From Chlamydoabsidia padenii (Eukaryota > Mucoromycota > Mucoromycetes > Mucorales > Cunninghamellaceae), in NCBI GenBank assembly GCA_025330725.1, contig JAIWND010000055.1, positions 1-64,000 of the forward strand: a stretch of 64,000 nucleotides of DNA, read 5' to 3'. Each line of letters opens with the position of its first letter. Position 1 is the stretch's first letter. A model generated the notes under the pieces. It had not been told where the DNA came from. It did not search any database and saw only the letters and a program-made list of their open reading frames with translations. Both the position numbers and the translations under genes were made by a program. This document shows, one piece after another, positions 43,865-55,594 of the stretch.

Positions 43865-45056
43865 CTACAATTGTAAAGCGCCTTCATCTTCATGTTCGTA
43901 TTCCACTTCCACGTGAGCAGCCTTTTTGGATCGTTTACTGGATTTCTTCGGGGCAGGTGCTTTGCGCTTTGAGGTAGGTGTTTCATCATCATCATCGTCG
44001 CCGCTGTCCATTTGTAAAGAAGCAGTTTCACCATCTTCACCTTCCCATTCGAATCCATCTTCCATATCTTCCACATCCGATTCGTCAAAGTCCGATACGT
44101 ATTCCACATCGTCTTCGTCCTACAATAGAGAGTATGTTGAGTGTTCATCCAATGTACCACTGTGTTCCTTACCTCCAGTTCTGCCAAACGATCATTTTCA
44201 TCAATATCTTCTTCAGCTTCTTCTTCACTTTCTTCATCTTCAGCACCTTCCAATTCTTGATCCAAGATCTTTTGCCAGATTTCTTGATTGACATTGAGAG
44301 GAGCATCACCATAAGCCTTGTTTTTCAAACGTTCAATCAATTCCTTTTCAATGGACTTTTCTAATCGAGCAGCCGCTTCTGCCTTTCGTTCCCTGGTAGC
44401 TTCACGACGTTCCACCTTCTTTTTGATACCGATCAATTGTGGTGCGTCCCTGTAAAAAAAAAAAAAAAAGATTATTAGTCTATTACCTCCCCTTTTGTTG
44501 TCATGCACCCTTACCCTTCCTTCAACTTTAGTTTCCGCATACGAATAAGGTATTGTGTGATCTTGGTTAAACGTTGCTTGCATTTATGTTGTAAAAAGTT
44601 GGGCCAATATAAGAGTTCCTTGTCGATTTGTGCCAAAGCTTCGGCATAATTCTTTGAGAGTTTCTTGCGTTCCCACATTTTGGCTGGAGAGTGTGCACGT
44701 TCGGGTGTTTTCATATAGAGATAGATAATACCTATAATGACCAAAGCGGTTTGAGTGACTTTTTAACTTTCCCCCCCCTTTTTTTTTTCTACATTACCAT
44801 TGTCTTCTCTGATAGTGGCATAGCGACTGTTGGCTAAAGGACAAGACTGACGATTACAAAGCCCAGTTACATTATAGTCATTTCGACAAAATGTCTGCAT
44901 AGCAGTTCTATATACCCATTACACCAACAATGAAAAAAGTTGACAGTTAGTGCTTGCAAGTAGTTACAATCCGGGAAAACTGTTTATTACTTACTTGACT
45001 TTGTATGAGCAGAATTGCTGGTTAATGACCTGCCAGATCACTTCGTCCGATTGCAT
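43865..45056 (-). CDS. MAK16 ribosome biogenesis factor
   Basis: Five exons, about 306 residues. The start [19 protein letters not shown] is characteristic, followed by the cysteine set [41 protein letters not shown] and LDYW-like [20 protein letters not shown]. The C-terminal half is acidic ([14 protein letters not shown]) with a basic end [17 protein letters not shown], a likely nucleolar localisation signal. Mak16 works in the nucleolus in 60S subunit assembly with Rpf1. Upstream, near 45166-45180, GGGCGGCATTTTGAAA is a diverged version of the recurrent motif. Confidence 0.94.
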
Positions 45057-45312
45057 GGTTGTTGTGGAGAGGAAAGAAAGTGGGAGGAACTTTTTTTTTT
45101 TTTTTTTTTTTCTTTCTTTCTTTCTCCTTTCCTTGTCAAGCCACAGCCAAATTCAAATGTGGGTGGGCGGCATTTTGAAATGATAAAGTCACATCTATTT
45201 TTTTGAATTTCCACCCTTCTTCCTCTTTTCTATTTCTTTTTCTTTTTAACAACATAAACGCTACCCTTCTCTCTTAACACCTCGAATACCAACAAGGGGG
45301 GACACTATAAAG

Positions 45313-47931
45313 ATGGAAGATAACGAAGATATATTGAAACGTCACCATGAAGACGATGACTTATCTCCACCAACACAAGATGCTTCACCTACCAACATGA
45401 AGCGCTTCAAACTCAACACGGATACTCTTTCACAGGAACCAACTTTTATCGGGGAAAATAACAACCTTGGGTCTCATCAAAGTGAAGGATCCTCTTGTAC
45501 AGGCTCAACTCACCAAGGTAAGGATGGGACATGATGGAGAAACTTTTTAACTGACTTTTGTTGTACACCAAAACTTTCCAAAAATAGCAGCACTGACGGC
45601 AAATAGAAACCAACTTGGTAGGACTGGAATTTGAAAAATGAAAGACTTGTTTATTAATTGAATCATCTTTTTTAACTCTACTTAGATGATATCCACTCGA
45701 TTCATAATCTCACATCACACTCAACATCATCGTCTTCACCTTTTGCCTTACATCCTATACTGGATGAATTGACCAATAAACCAAGTTATTCCAATAACCA
45801 CGATCCTTCTGGTATGCGCATGTCCATGTCTACTATTCTTACGGAAACTGAAAAGGTATATCAAGAACACTCGGGGGATACAACTGCAACAACACCGTCT
45901 TCATCATCATCACCACTATCTACCACTAATGTCTCACATTCAACAGTATCTCCACATCTTCGATCATCACCTACCACACACGAGTTTGATCAACAACAGA
46001 CATCGCCTTCATTCCATCATCACCGAAATACCAATATATCTTCCATGTTAATGACACAGCAACTAGGATCATCCACTGACGATAAAATAGATCAAACAGC
46101 CGACAATCATCGACAGCAGCAATCCATTACTAATGAACAACTCGTACGGGCACTGACGACATCAATTCCAATGGATACCACACAACAACAACCTGACGAT
46201 CAACAGCCGCCGACGATGAACTCGGAACCGGATACTGCTTTACCATCAACAAGTCAGTCTGAACAAAGCCAAGTCATCAAACAAGAAGAAGGTGATAATA
46301 ATGAAAAAAATCGACTTGCTTCAACAACAACAACCCATCCTTTACCAAGCTCGACATCAATCACACCAGATTCATATACTTCTTCATCACTTCCCGACTT
46401 GAGTGCAGCTCTCCGACGACTTAGTGGTACAACATTAGGATTGGAAGGTCAACATGCTTACTATACAAAGAAGGATGACGTTACACCATCGGAATTACTT
46501 GGTAGCGCATTGGCAGCAGTGGCAAGGAGTCAGCAACATGGTAGCTCTACTGCGGCAGCGGCTATTGGGAATCTAGCGGCCATCACAGCAAATATCAGTC
46601 ATATACTCAACAGCAATAATAATAACGTCGTCGCCACATCATCATCTTCACCACCACCAACACTAACCTCTGTCTCGAAAGCAACAACAACTGTACCAAC
46701 TTCATCATCATCACCGTCTTCTTTGATACCATCAGAACAGCAAGAACTACGGGAAAGCGGTGGCGAGCAGGCACTCACAGCGATGGTGGATCAAGCTGGA
46801 CGAACACAACAACATCATCAACACAATGAATCCTCGGCAGTCAATCAAGACACAGTGGATCGGACAGCATCACCAGCTTTGACATCATCACCTATCCGCT
46901 TACACAATCATCAACCACACCATCTACATCACCATGGATCTTCTCCATCTCTACTTGCTCACCATCATCATCATCACCATTATCAACATCATTATAAACA
47001 TCCTCATCAAACCACTAGTCTTTATGGTCAACCAATGTATCCACCACCTTCATCACTACATACCGGCTCATCACCAATGTACAATCCACCACCTCCAGTA
47101 ACACAACTCCCAAAGTTGATAGTAAATAATGATCAAGTATGGAATGCTGTCAAGGGTAAAAAGGAAACAAATCTAGGTAAGTAAAAGAAGGAGAGAAAAC
47201 GAATGAAATACTGAAAAGTTTATCTTTTTACTACTATTTAGGCTTTTACTTGTATCAACCATCCATGCTACTACCGAATTTCCAGGATCATCTGAATGGG
47301 ATCATCCAAGTACGTGTGCCAGCAAGATATCTGACCTATGAAAATCCAAAGGTGAAGAAACGGGCTATCTGGGGCACAGGCATCTATACTGATGATTCTG
47401 ATATTGTAACAAGTAAGTATTAAACTCAATTAATCATTCAATAATCCTCATCTCTCTTTTTAATAGTGGCGATTCACTGTGGCAAATTTATTCCTGATTA
47501 CCATGATCCTGAATTAGAATCCAACGATCCTTTTCTACTAGCCGTGTCAGGTAAATCAACAGATTACATTCGGGCCGTTACCAAGAAACAAGTCATGTCA
47601 CCGAAAACCTACTTGAAACATCGAGATGATACTGTCCCAGATCACGATATCAAGGTGACCTTGCGTGTGTTACCCAGACTACAGCTCTATGCCAGCACGA
47701 TACAACATCGGATTAAATCTAGACAATGGGGTGGTAATCATGATGGGATCAGCTTGTATGTCGAAAAAGTGGAACAGTTAAAGGTAAAGAAAATACAACA
47801 CTTTTATTGTCTAATGATTGACTAATTATCTCTGACTTTATACATAGAAAGGGGAAGCTCGGCTCTGTGGTCGCGGCTCATTGAAATCCAACACGACTCG
47901 ATACAACTCTATTAGAAAGACAATATCCTAG
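45313..47931 (+). CDS. RXT3-domain protein, Rpd3L histone deacetylase complex subunit
   Basis: A multi-exon gene with a long disordered N-terminus rich in Ser, Thr, Gln and His (a HHHHHHHYQHH run near 46967-46990). The conserved part is at the end: VRVPARYLTYENPKVKKR, then AIWGTGIYTDDSDIVTMAIH, which is the Rxt3 signature, then KVTLRVLPRLQLYAST and a short C-terminal exon KKGEARLCGRGSLKSNTTR. Rxt3 belongs to the Rpd3L complex and acts in transcriptional repression. A possible 30-base exon (45588-45617) between exons 1 and 2 is in frame and can be included or skipped. Confidence 0.87.
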
Positions 47932-48567
47932 TCTATTAGACATACCACACGTAGTTATAGTTTGTATCAAACTCCATTTGTAATTTAAGTAGATCTTGTT
48001 TAATCCATCTCATCACATCACACCTTTTACCCACACATATTTATGAATAAAGATGTATATATTTATATCATGATGTGATGTTGCCTTGTTTTGTAAGGTC
48101 CATCGATGTAGAATCGGGGTTGAAAATGACATTTTTTTAGGCTCGGTGCATGAATGTCGGTCTTCAGCATCAAACCCCGCATATATTTTGTCCCATCCCC
48201 TGTTTCGTACTCTGCAAATAACAAATATGGCAGAGTTCATTCTCTTTTGAATATCCTTTAAAAAAAAGTTGCCTTGTCTGTGTTTTCAGCTGCAACTTAC
48301 ATTATGTTCTAGATGAGTTGCATTGGTGTGTATCAGAAGCTTGTACAAGCGTTCTTATGCATCACTTCTTGGCAATGATAAAGAAGTAGGGAAGACGTAT
48401 GCAATCCATTTTTGGAAGGATTACGCTTTGCTGCTGTCGGGATTTGAAGTTTGGCCGCAATGGTAAAAAAGGGCATTCATTTTTATTTTATTCTGGTGGT
48501 TTCTATTTCAACCCTTTTCTCTCTCTTATTCATCTCCTATCTTACACCATCATATAAAACTTTTGAC
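47932..48567. other. Intergenic between RXT3 and AN1-finger genes
   Basis: No gene seen. It contains three CCCGC-type words: 48113-48125 (TCGGGGTTGAAA), 48169-48180 and, best, 48437-48448. The rest is AT-rich. A 75-codon minus-strand frame (48013-48240) is not convincing. Confidence 0.4.
48437..48448 (-). promoter_or_regulatory. TTCAAATCCCGA motif upstream of the AN1-finger gene
   Basis: Reads TCGGGATTTGAA on the plus strand, 131 bases before the ATG; one mismatch to the consensus. Confidence 0.5.
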
Positions 48568-49523
48568 ATGGAATTCCCTGACCTTGGTAAACACTGTACT
48601 TTTGATGGCTGCTCTCAACTTGGTGCGTAAGAACAAAAAACAAAGCAAAGCAAAACAAAAAAGACATTCATTGCTCTCTGACTTGCATTTGTTTGTTTCC
48701 TAATAGACTTTTTACCATACACTTGCTATCATTGCAAAAAAATATACTGGTAAGTATACTATGACTATTGAAAACGGTGATTATTGCCTTACTCTAACCT
48801 TGAACGCTTTTGAAACATTATAGCCAGGAACACTATAAACTAGATGATCATTCATGCCCAAGTCGACAAGATCCCAGTCTCGATATTCGGTAAGATCTCA
48901 ATGTTGTGAATAATATAATCCTGATACTCATTTGATTGATAAAACTATAGAGTACCCACCTGTCCTCTTTGTGAAAAACCTATCCCTGGACCCAGACACG
49001 AAGATCCCAACATTCGAGTCAACCGTCATATCCAACAAAAGTGCCAGGATGACGAAAAACCCTCCAATGTGTGCCGACTAAAAGGATGTAAAGCCAAACT
49101 ATTAGTACCAATGACCTGTGGGGCATGTGGTCAGTCTTATTGTATTAAACATCGGCTAGAACAAGATCATGAATGTCAACCAGCCCCAAAACCATCTGCT
49201 TTGGCTGCAATGAAACGTGCCACGGGATCTAAACAGCAAACCAAGTCGAACAATAGGTAATGGAAAAAGAAGAGGGTAGGCTTGATATTAACTAGTACTC
49301 TCTTTTAGACGGAACCAACCATCGCATGTCAATCGAGAAAGGATCCAACAACTTCAGGCAAAAGCAAAACGGGCGGTAAGTCTAGAGAAGGGGAAATCAT
49401 TGATTAGAAGACTCATTTGCTTGGTTTGTATAGGCATTGACGGAACAGGAACAAATTCAACTGGCTACTCTCTTGTCTCTGGAACAAAAGACCAAGGATG
49501 ACAAGAACTGTGTAACTCAATAG
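48568..49523 (+). CDS. AN1-type zinc-finger protein, ZFAND2/Cuz1-like
   Basis: A multi-exon gene. Two AN1 fingers are visible: HCTFDGCSQLDFLPYTC, YHCKKIYCQEHYKLDDHSC in the first half, and NVCRLKGCKAKLLVPMTC, GACGQSYCIKHRLEQDHEC in the second. Each has the Cys/His spacing of the AN1 class. A linker PTCPLCEKPIPG lies between. The C-terminal helix ALTEQEQIQLATLLSLEQKT may be a ubiquitin-interacting motif. ZFAND2 and yeast Cuz1 proteins link the proteasome and Cdc48 under metal or arsenite stress; this role is inferred from family. Confidence 0.88.
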
Positions 49524-49799
49524 AATAGAACGATTCTCTTCCCCCATCTAGTGTAATTTTATCTCCACCCCTACTTACTTTACGTAGATTACTTTTTTTT
49601 TTTTTTTTTTTTTTACTTTATAACCCCCCGCTGGTCACATTAATATTAGTTCATATACTATAATAAAAAACTTGGAATGTAGACGAAATAGTAGACAACA
49701 ACCTGTTTTATTTATTTTTTTATTTAATGAGTGATAATAAAAGGATGTAATAAAAAAACTAAAAATACAATATCCTACTATATAACTATTCTATCCTGA

Positions 49800-51084
49800 T
49801 CATTTATCGCTTGTTTCCGAGATGTCTTCAATAGAGGTCGATTTGTCTTTTGTGTCCTGATCCTGTGCTTCCGTTGTCCCTGGAACTGATATTGTTGATT
49901 CAGTTCCTGTTTGTTCCTTGGCTTGTAATTCGGATCTATAGGACGATTGTCGTTGTCGAGGATGATAGGTTGGTGTCACTGGGACAGGAGCAACGGTAGT
50001 CGAGATCGTCGTACTGGCGGGTTTGACCTGAGCAGTAGGAAAGTTACGACGACTGAGGAGCATTCCCTTGAAGCTTCGGATTTCACTCTTGACACCCTGG
50101 ACAGCCGTGTCTTCGGTTCGATTAGTAGAGCCATACATTGAATAAGGAGTATACGTTGAATAGTTGTATTCGGGTCGTTCAAGGACTTGCTTGAGATCCA
50201 ACAGGGTATTCTTGAATTTGCCATATGGTTGATGCAATGTATAGTTCTGAGAGCATTGTACCAGTCGTTCCAGTCGTTCCATCAGGGTTTGTTGTTCGTT
50301 GATTAATGGTGACCAATATCCCTCGGTCGATGATTTTTTGGGAAGATGGTGTTGTAAAGACTTGTTTAATTTTAAGAGCTTTTCATGTCTGTCGTTGTAT
50401 CGATTTCGTTGGTAACCAGCAATAGAGTTGAGTATGGGTGAGATAAAACCCTATTGGTGATTTGGATTTAGTATCGCCTTGGCATCCCCTCTTTCTCCCT
50501 CTTACCTTGACAATACCCACTAAACCACTAGCGAGTCCCACAGCACCAACACCAAATAGTAAAGCCAAGGCAAGCACCTGTTTTCCTGTCAATCGTTTTG
50601 GTTGGGGTTCTGAATAGTAAATGATGTGTGTAGGTCGAGTAGGTGGTGCTCTTGTAGGCACAACAGGTGGTAAAGTAGACGATGATGGTGTAGGTAAAGT
50701 GGTTGTTTGTGAAGCCGAAGCCTAGTAAAAAAAAAAAAAGTTGATTAAGGTTAGACAAGGCTAATCTCTTTATCATTTGATATTTACCTGTGTGTCAGTA
50801 TGAGTGGAGGCAATAGTAGTAGTTCGTCTATAGGCTTCATCAATTTCAGCATCTGTTAAACCCTTTTGTTTCAAAAAAGCAGTTTTCTTGGACTTGTCAG
50901 CGGTTTGCACTTTGGGTGAAGATAAAAAGGAGACGGCCAGTTTCAACTTGTCTTCTCGAAGTGAGGTTGTATCTGGATTAGTGCTAGCCGGCGAGGGTGA
51001 TATCGTCTGTCCCGCTAATAGTTTTTGAATGTCTTGTTTCTGTCGAGTTTGATTATCAACCTGGTTATTTTGATCGTCAGCCAT
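49800..51084 (-). CDS. PEX14, peroxisomal import docking protein
   Basis: At least four exons. The conserved N-terminal domain REDKLKLAVSFLSSPKVQTA, KKTAFLKQKGLTDAEIDEAY (about 43-86) is the Pex5/Pex19-binding fold of Pex14. A proline-rich stretch follows (PPVVPTRAPPTRPT), then one hydrophobic segment VLALALLFGVGAVGLASGLVG (about 147-167), the usual membrane anchor, then a helical region (KLLKLNKSLQHHLP, ERLERLVQCSQ) and a Ser/Thr/Glu tail. With Pex13 and Pex17 it docks cargo receptors at the peroxisome. It is divergent from the PPG1 gene with about 220 bases between ATGs. Confidence 0.93.
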
Positions 51085-51306
51085 CGTTGATGAAAAGAAA
51101 GAGAGACAGCCGCTTTTCTAAAATGTTCATTTTTTATGACAAATTCCAAAAAGATGCGCCCAAAGCGGAATTAGAAAATGTAAAGGACATTGAATGTGAG
51201 GGTAACTCCTTTCTTTTGGACCTCATCTTGTAATCACATTGTCACCTCCATTAATTCTTTACACCACTTTATACACTACTACTTTGATACCACTATAATT
51301 ATCACC

Positions 51307-52619
51307 ATGCCCTTTGATTTGGATGCTTGTCTCGAAAGATTGTTTAAAAAACAACTTTTGGCAGAATGTGTCTTGAAGGAAATCTGTGAAAAGACCAAGG
51401 AATTACTGTTGCTTGAAAGTAATGTGGTGCATATCCAAGCACCTGTTACTGTAGTTGGCGACATTCATGGGCAAGTAAAATAAAATAAAAAGGAAGGGGG
51501 GGGGAACAACTGTAGTAATTAATAGTCAACTTTATAACATAGGCAATACTACGATCTCATTGAAATATTTCGAATTGGTGGAAACTGTCCAGACACAAAC
51601 TATCTATTCTTGGGTGATTATGTAGATCGTGGACTTTACAGTGTGGAAACGATCTCTCTTTTAACATGTTTGAAACTTCGGTACCCTACACGCGTCCAAC
51701 TTGTTCGGGGGAACCATGAATCTAGAGCGGTGACACAGGTAAGCTACCCCATCCCTCCCATTATTGATATTGATAAATTATTATAGACTTATGGATTCTA
51801 CACGGAATGTATGCGGAAATATGGATCACAACTTGTATGGCAATACTTTACTGATATGTTTGACTTTTTGACTTTGTCGGTGGTTATTGATAATAGCATC
51901 TTTTGTGTACATGGAGGTAATCAATAGACATACAATGATCATTACAATAGTTAATAATTACTTTTCTTCTTCTATAGGCTTATCACCAACAATACATGTC
52001 CTGGATCAAGTAAAAATTATAGATCGAATCAGAGGTAGGATGGAAATTAGCATAGACAAGTGTAGACTTGCCTCAATTGACCCCTTTTTACTTGAATAGA
52101 GATCCCACACGAAGGTGCAATGGCAGATTTAGTATGGTCTGATCCTGACCCTGACAAGGATGATTTTGCAATATCAGCAAGGTAAAGTAAGAAATAAATA
52201 TAAAATAAAACAGGATGGGTTAATGGTACTAACATGTTACTACTACTTTTGATAGAGGTGCAGGATATACATTTGGTGGCTCCGTGGTGGATCGATTCTT
52301 ACACTTGAACAACATGTCACATATACTAAGAGCACATCAACTTTGTAATGCTGGATATCAGGTATGTAAACTGAATACTTGATATATATATACTGGTATT
52401 GATATGTCTCCATTATATGACTAGGTACTCTTTGATGACAAACTATCCACTGTGTGGTCAGCACCCAATTATTGTTATCGATGTGGTAATCTAGCCTCCA
52501 TTCTTGAAGTGGGTGTGAACGGTGAACGTTTCTTCAATGTATTCGATGCTGCTCCCGAGAATAATCAAGATACTCAACCAGATCCATACAAAGGCGACCA
52601 TGTAGAATATTTCTTGTAA
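51307..52619 (+). CDS. PPG1-type Ser/Thr protein phosphatase catalytic subunit
   Basis: A multi-exon gene, about 310 residues, of the PPP family. Metal-site motifs: GDIHGQ, GDYVDRG, RGNHES and FCVHGGLSP, plus the RGAGYTFG and [11 protein letters not shown] motifs. The start [51 protein letters not shown] and [10 protein letters not shown] fit yeast Ppg1 better than PP2A, PP4 or PP6. The C-terminal EYFL resembles the PP2A-like tail that is methylated. Yeast Ppg1 acts with the Far (STRIPAK-like) complex, including in mitophagy control; that role is inferred here. Confidence 0.9.
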
Positions 52620-52962
52620 CCTTCCTCTCCCCTTTTTAAATATCTATATACGTATATATCCATAGTCCACTCTTTTTATTTTATAAACATACATTCAAAT
52701 AAAAATCATGCTTAAAACATCGGACAGACTTGGGAATGCGGTTAAATGGAAATGCCCCTTTTTTTAGCTTATAACTTGTCATCTCAGCAGTACGACGGAG
52801 GATCTTCGCTTTTCGTCGATCTCTCAAATATTTCAAATCCCGGCGGGTCTAGTGGAGTCGGATGTCTTGATTGATTGGCTGATTTATAAAAAGTAAAAAT
52901 GATAAAGTCGTTTTTCCTACCTTTCTTTTACTTTTATATCCAATAGACTTTGATAGAACTGA
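52620..52962. other. Intergenic between PPG1 and glycosyltransferase genes
   Basis: The end of the PPG1 transcript is on the left. TTCAAATCCCGG at 52832-52843 is 131 bases upstream of the next ATG. No gene seen. Confidence 0.45.
52832..52843 (+). promoter_or_regulatory. TTCAAATCCCGG motif upstream of the glycosyltransferase
   Basis: One mismatch to the consensus; 131 bases before the ATG, the same distance as for the AN1-finger gene. Confidence 0.5.
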
Positions 52963-54481
52963 ATGATAACAACTACATCAACACAACGACTTGGCTTACT
53001 AGTACTTTTACTGGTATCAGCTCTACTATCACTTGGCTTTTTATATTCATCAGTGAAGCGCCCTGATGATATGCTGTCATCCTTTAAATCCTCGGCCATG
53101 TCACAAACACAAGAATACATCTCCAACACAGCAGCAACAGTAGACTTGTCATCATCTCGAGCGGAATGGGAACAGTGCCTAGATCCTGGTCAAGATCCTT
53201 CCTATTATCTATCCATTGTCATTGTCACTCGTATGGATGATTATGCAGGGTAAGAAGAAGTAGACCAGCGTAAAAAGAATATGACTAACCCTCTTTCTTC
53301 CATTCAAGGGGTCAACAACACCGCCTTCAGAACTTTATAGACAGTGCTTATCTTTTAGCTGAAAACACAAAAGAACAGATGGAATTACTGGTGGTAGAAT
53401 GGAATCCTCCAGGAGATCGTCGTAGGGTGATTGACACCTTTGTAAGTACATATACACTTTATTACAAAAAAGCACATATACTTACATACCATCTTTATAT
53501 ATAGAGATTCCGAAGATCCGATTATTTGACATATCGTATCATCACAGTACCCAAGAAAATACATGATGCTTTGCCCAATGTAGGTAATGCACCTTTACAT
53601 GAATTCGAGGGCAAAAACGTTGGCATGAGATTTGCTCGGGGTGAATTCATCGTATGCACAAATCAAGGTAAAAGATATATTACAAGGCATCATGACTTTT
53701 TTGTTTTACTAAACATCTTTTTTTTTTTTTTTTTTTTTTTTTTTGGTAGATGATATTTGGTCCCATAACTTTCATAATGCTATTCAATCCCACGCTTTTG
53801 AAAAAGGGGTAATCTACTTGCAACATCAAGATGCTCATAACATGTAAGTCAATAAGGGGATGGGGGAAAAAAGAAAGAGAGACTAACCATCTTTTCCCCT
53901 GTAGACATGATCCACTCCCACCTTCCATTGTACGCTTACCATCTTTTGCCGATGACAAGACGTTGTACGACTCATGCCAATTGGGTGATCAAGACTGGGG
54001 AAACTTTGTGTTACCTCCTCCTTTGAATGTCAGCATGGACAATATTTTGAAAATAGGTGATCAAGCAGGTGACTTTACTTTGGCACATCGTGATACTTGG
54101 AAAATCCCTCGAGGCTATCGAGAACAAGGAGGCGTCGCTTGGTAAGAAAAAGGTGGATGATGTAGTTTAAATACTTACACACACTCTCTCTTTTTTTTTG
54201 ATATTAGGATGGACATTGAATTCATCTGTACAGCAGCTTGGACATTTGATATACCTGTGGTTTATAGCAAGAAGGGCTTCACCTGTCATCAAGATCATCA
54301 AAATATTTGGGAATTCAACAAGGAACAACATACCGACAATAAGGATATTCATATGGAGGATATTCGCGACAAGAAGAAGATTTATATGAATCAAGAAAAC
54401 CATTGGGCTCTACAACAACTAGATAGCTGGGATTTAGGATTACAGTGTATAGAATACAAGGGTGGACTTTTAATCAATTAA
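52963..54481 (+). CDS. Type II membrane glycosyltransferase-like protein (GT-A fold)
   Basis: Six exons. Residues about 9-27 (RLGLLVLLLVSALLSLGFLY) are an uncleaved signal anchor after a short basic tail, so the bulk should be lumenal. The catalytic part opens with YYLSIVIVTRMDDYAGGQQH, then MELLVVEWNPPGDRR, RFARGEFIVCTNQDDIW, where DD is the likely metal-binding motif, and GDFTLAHRDTWKIPRGYRE. The fold is that of family 2-like glycosyltransferases. It likely acts in the Golgi on glycans; the donor and acceptor are not evident. Length is about 400 residues. Confidence 0.75.
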
Positions 54482-55594
54482 ATGAATAAAAAACTATTAC
54501 ATATCCTATATCTTTTTTTAAATACGCTTTTTGGCTGGAATGATGATGGTTGACTAGAAGATAGGAAGGTGTTGGGAGTGCTATACAATGATTTGACACA
54601 TGCCTTTTTTTTTTTTTTTTTTTTTTCATCACTGGGTGGATGATCCCTTAGGGTCGCATGAAAACACGGCTTGATCTCTACATACTATACTTCTTTTTAT
54701 TTTTTTTATCTCACTGTTTATGAAAAACCGAATCACAGGTAAAGATTTATTTTACCTTGGTTTGGTTGACACAAGTGTGTGAGTGCACCATACATAAAGT
54801 GTGGAAATGACAACCTATCTCTTTATTCAGTAGGATAGGGTGATGATCAGACAACATTGGATTGGCATAATGCACAAAGTAGTGATTTTAATCTCTGTCT
54901 TTATTTATCTCTCTTCCCTCCCCCCTCTTCACACACATATTTACTTTAGTCCCCTCCTTACCATAGTATTGGTGTGATTCTTGTTTTAAAACTAAATGTA
55001 ATAAAAAAAAAATCATCTGTAATACTTGATACATATGTAAACGGGTCTTGGGCACAGTATATACATAGTGGATTGTGTGTCTGTCGACCCAAATACATAA
55101 TGACATGTATACACAATAGGAATGATGCTGTATGACATGACATTGGCTTTGCACTGCAACATTTTTAAGCCTGGCGGAGGGGGATATCACCTGTAGTCGA
55201 CCAAAAGTAGGCGGGATCTGAAAATGAAAGTACTGCAAATGAGGCCGATACAGGCCATCTTGACTTGACTGACACAAGCGTTTAGGCGCTTGACTTTTGC
55301 AGTAAAGTATGCTGGAAATAGACTACATGATATACATACTCACTTTAATCATTAGCATTGCTCGGTGATTGAGTGAGTAATGGCATTTCTAATATGCCTA
55401 CAGTATGTGCAATTCGTGCTTTTCCTCCCACAAAAAAAGAAAGACTGTATGGTAAGTCTGTGTCAACAAGTTAAAAGACATCAAGTTTCTTTGTTTATTA
55501 ATTAAAAAGAATCAGAGATAAATAGGTGTATATACTGTTTATAACTAGTGGGAGTGGATAAAAATAAAGACGGGGGTCTGACTACATTGTATAA
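54482..55594. other. Intergenic between convergent genes, with a repeat fragment
   Basis: No gene. A T tract lies at about 54607-54627. The motif variant GCGGGATCTGAA is at 55211-55222. A repeat-like stretch at about 55290-55400 (GCAGTAAAGTATGCTGGAAA, then CACTTTAATCATTAGCATTG) shares the core of the mobile repeat units and of the MITE near 38.3 kb, but no inverted ends are visible here. Confidence 0.45.

Noticed and set aside
51307..52619. PP2A, PP4 or PP6 catalytic subunit
   Set aside because: The N-terminus and the [10 protein letters not shown] and [13 protein letters not shown] segments fit Ppg1 better, though all share the same catalytic core.
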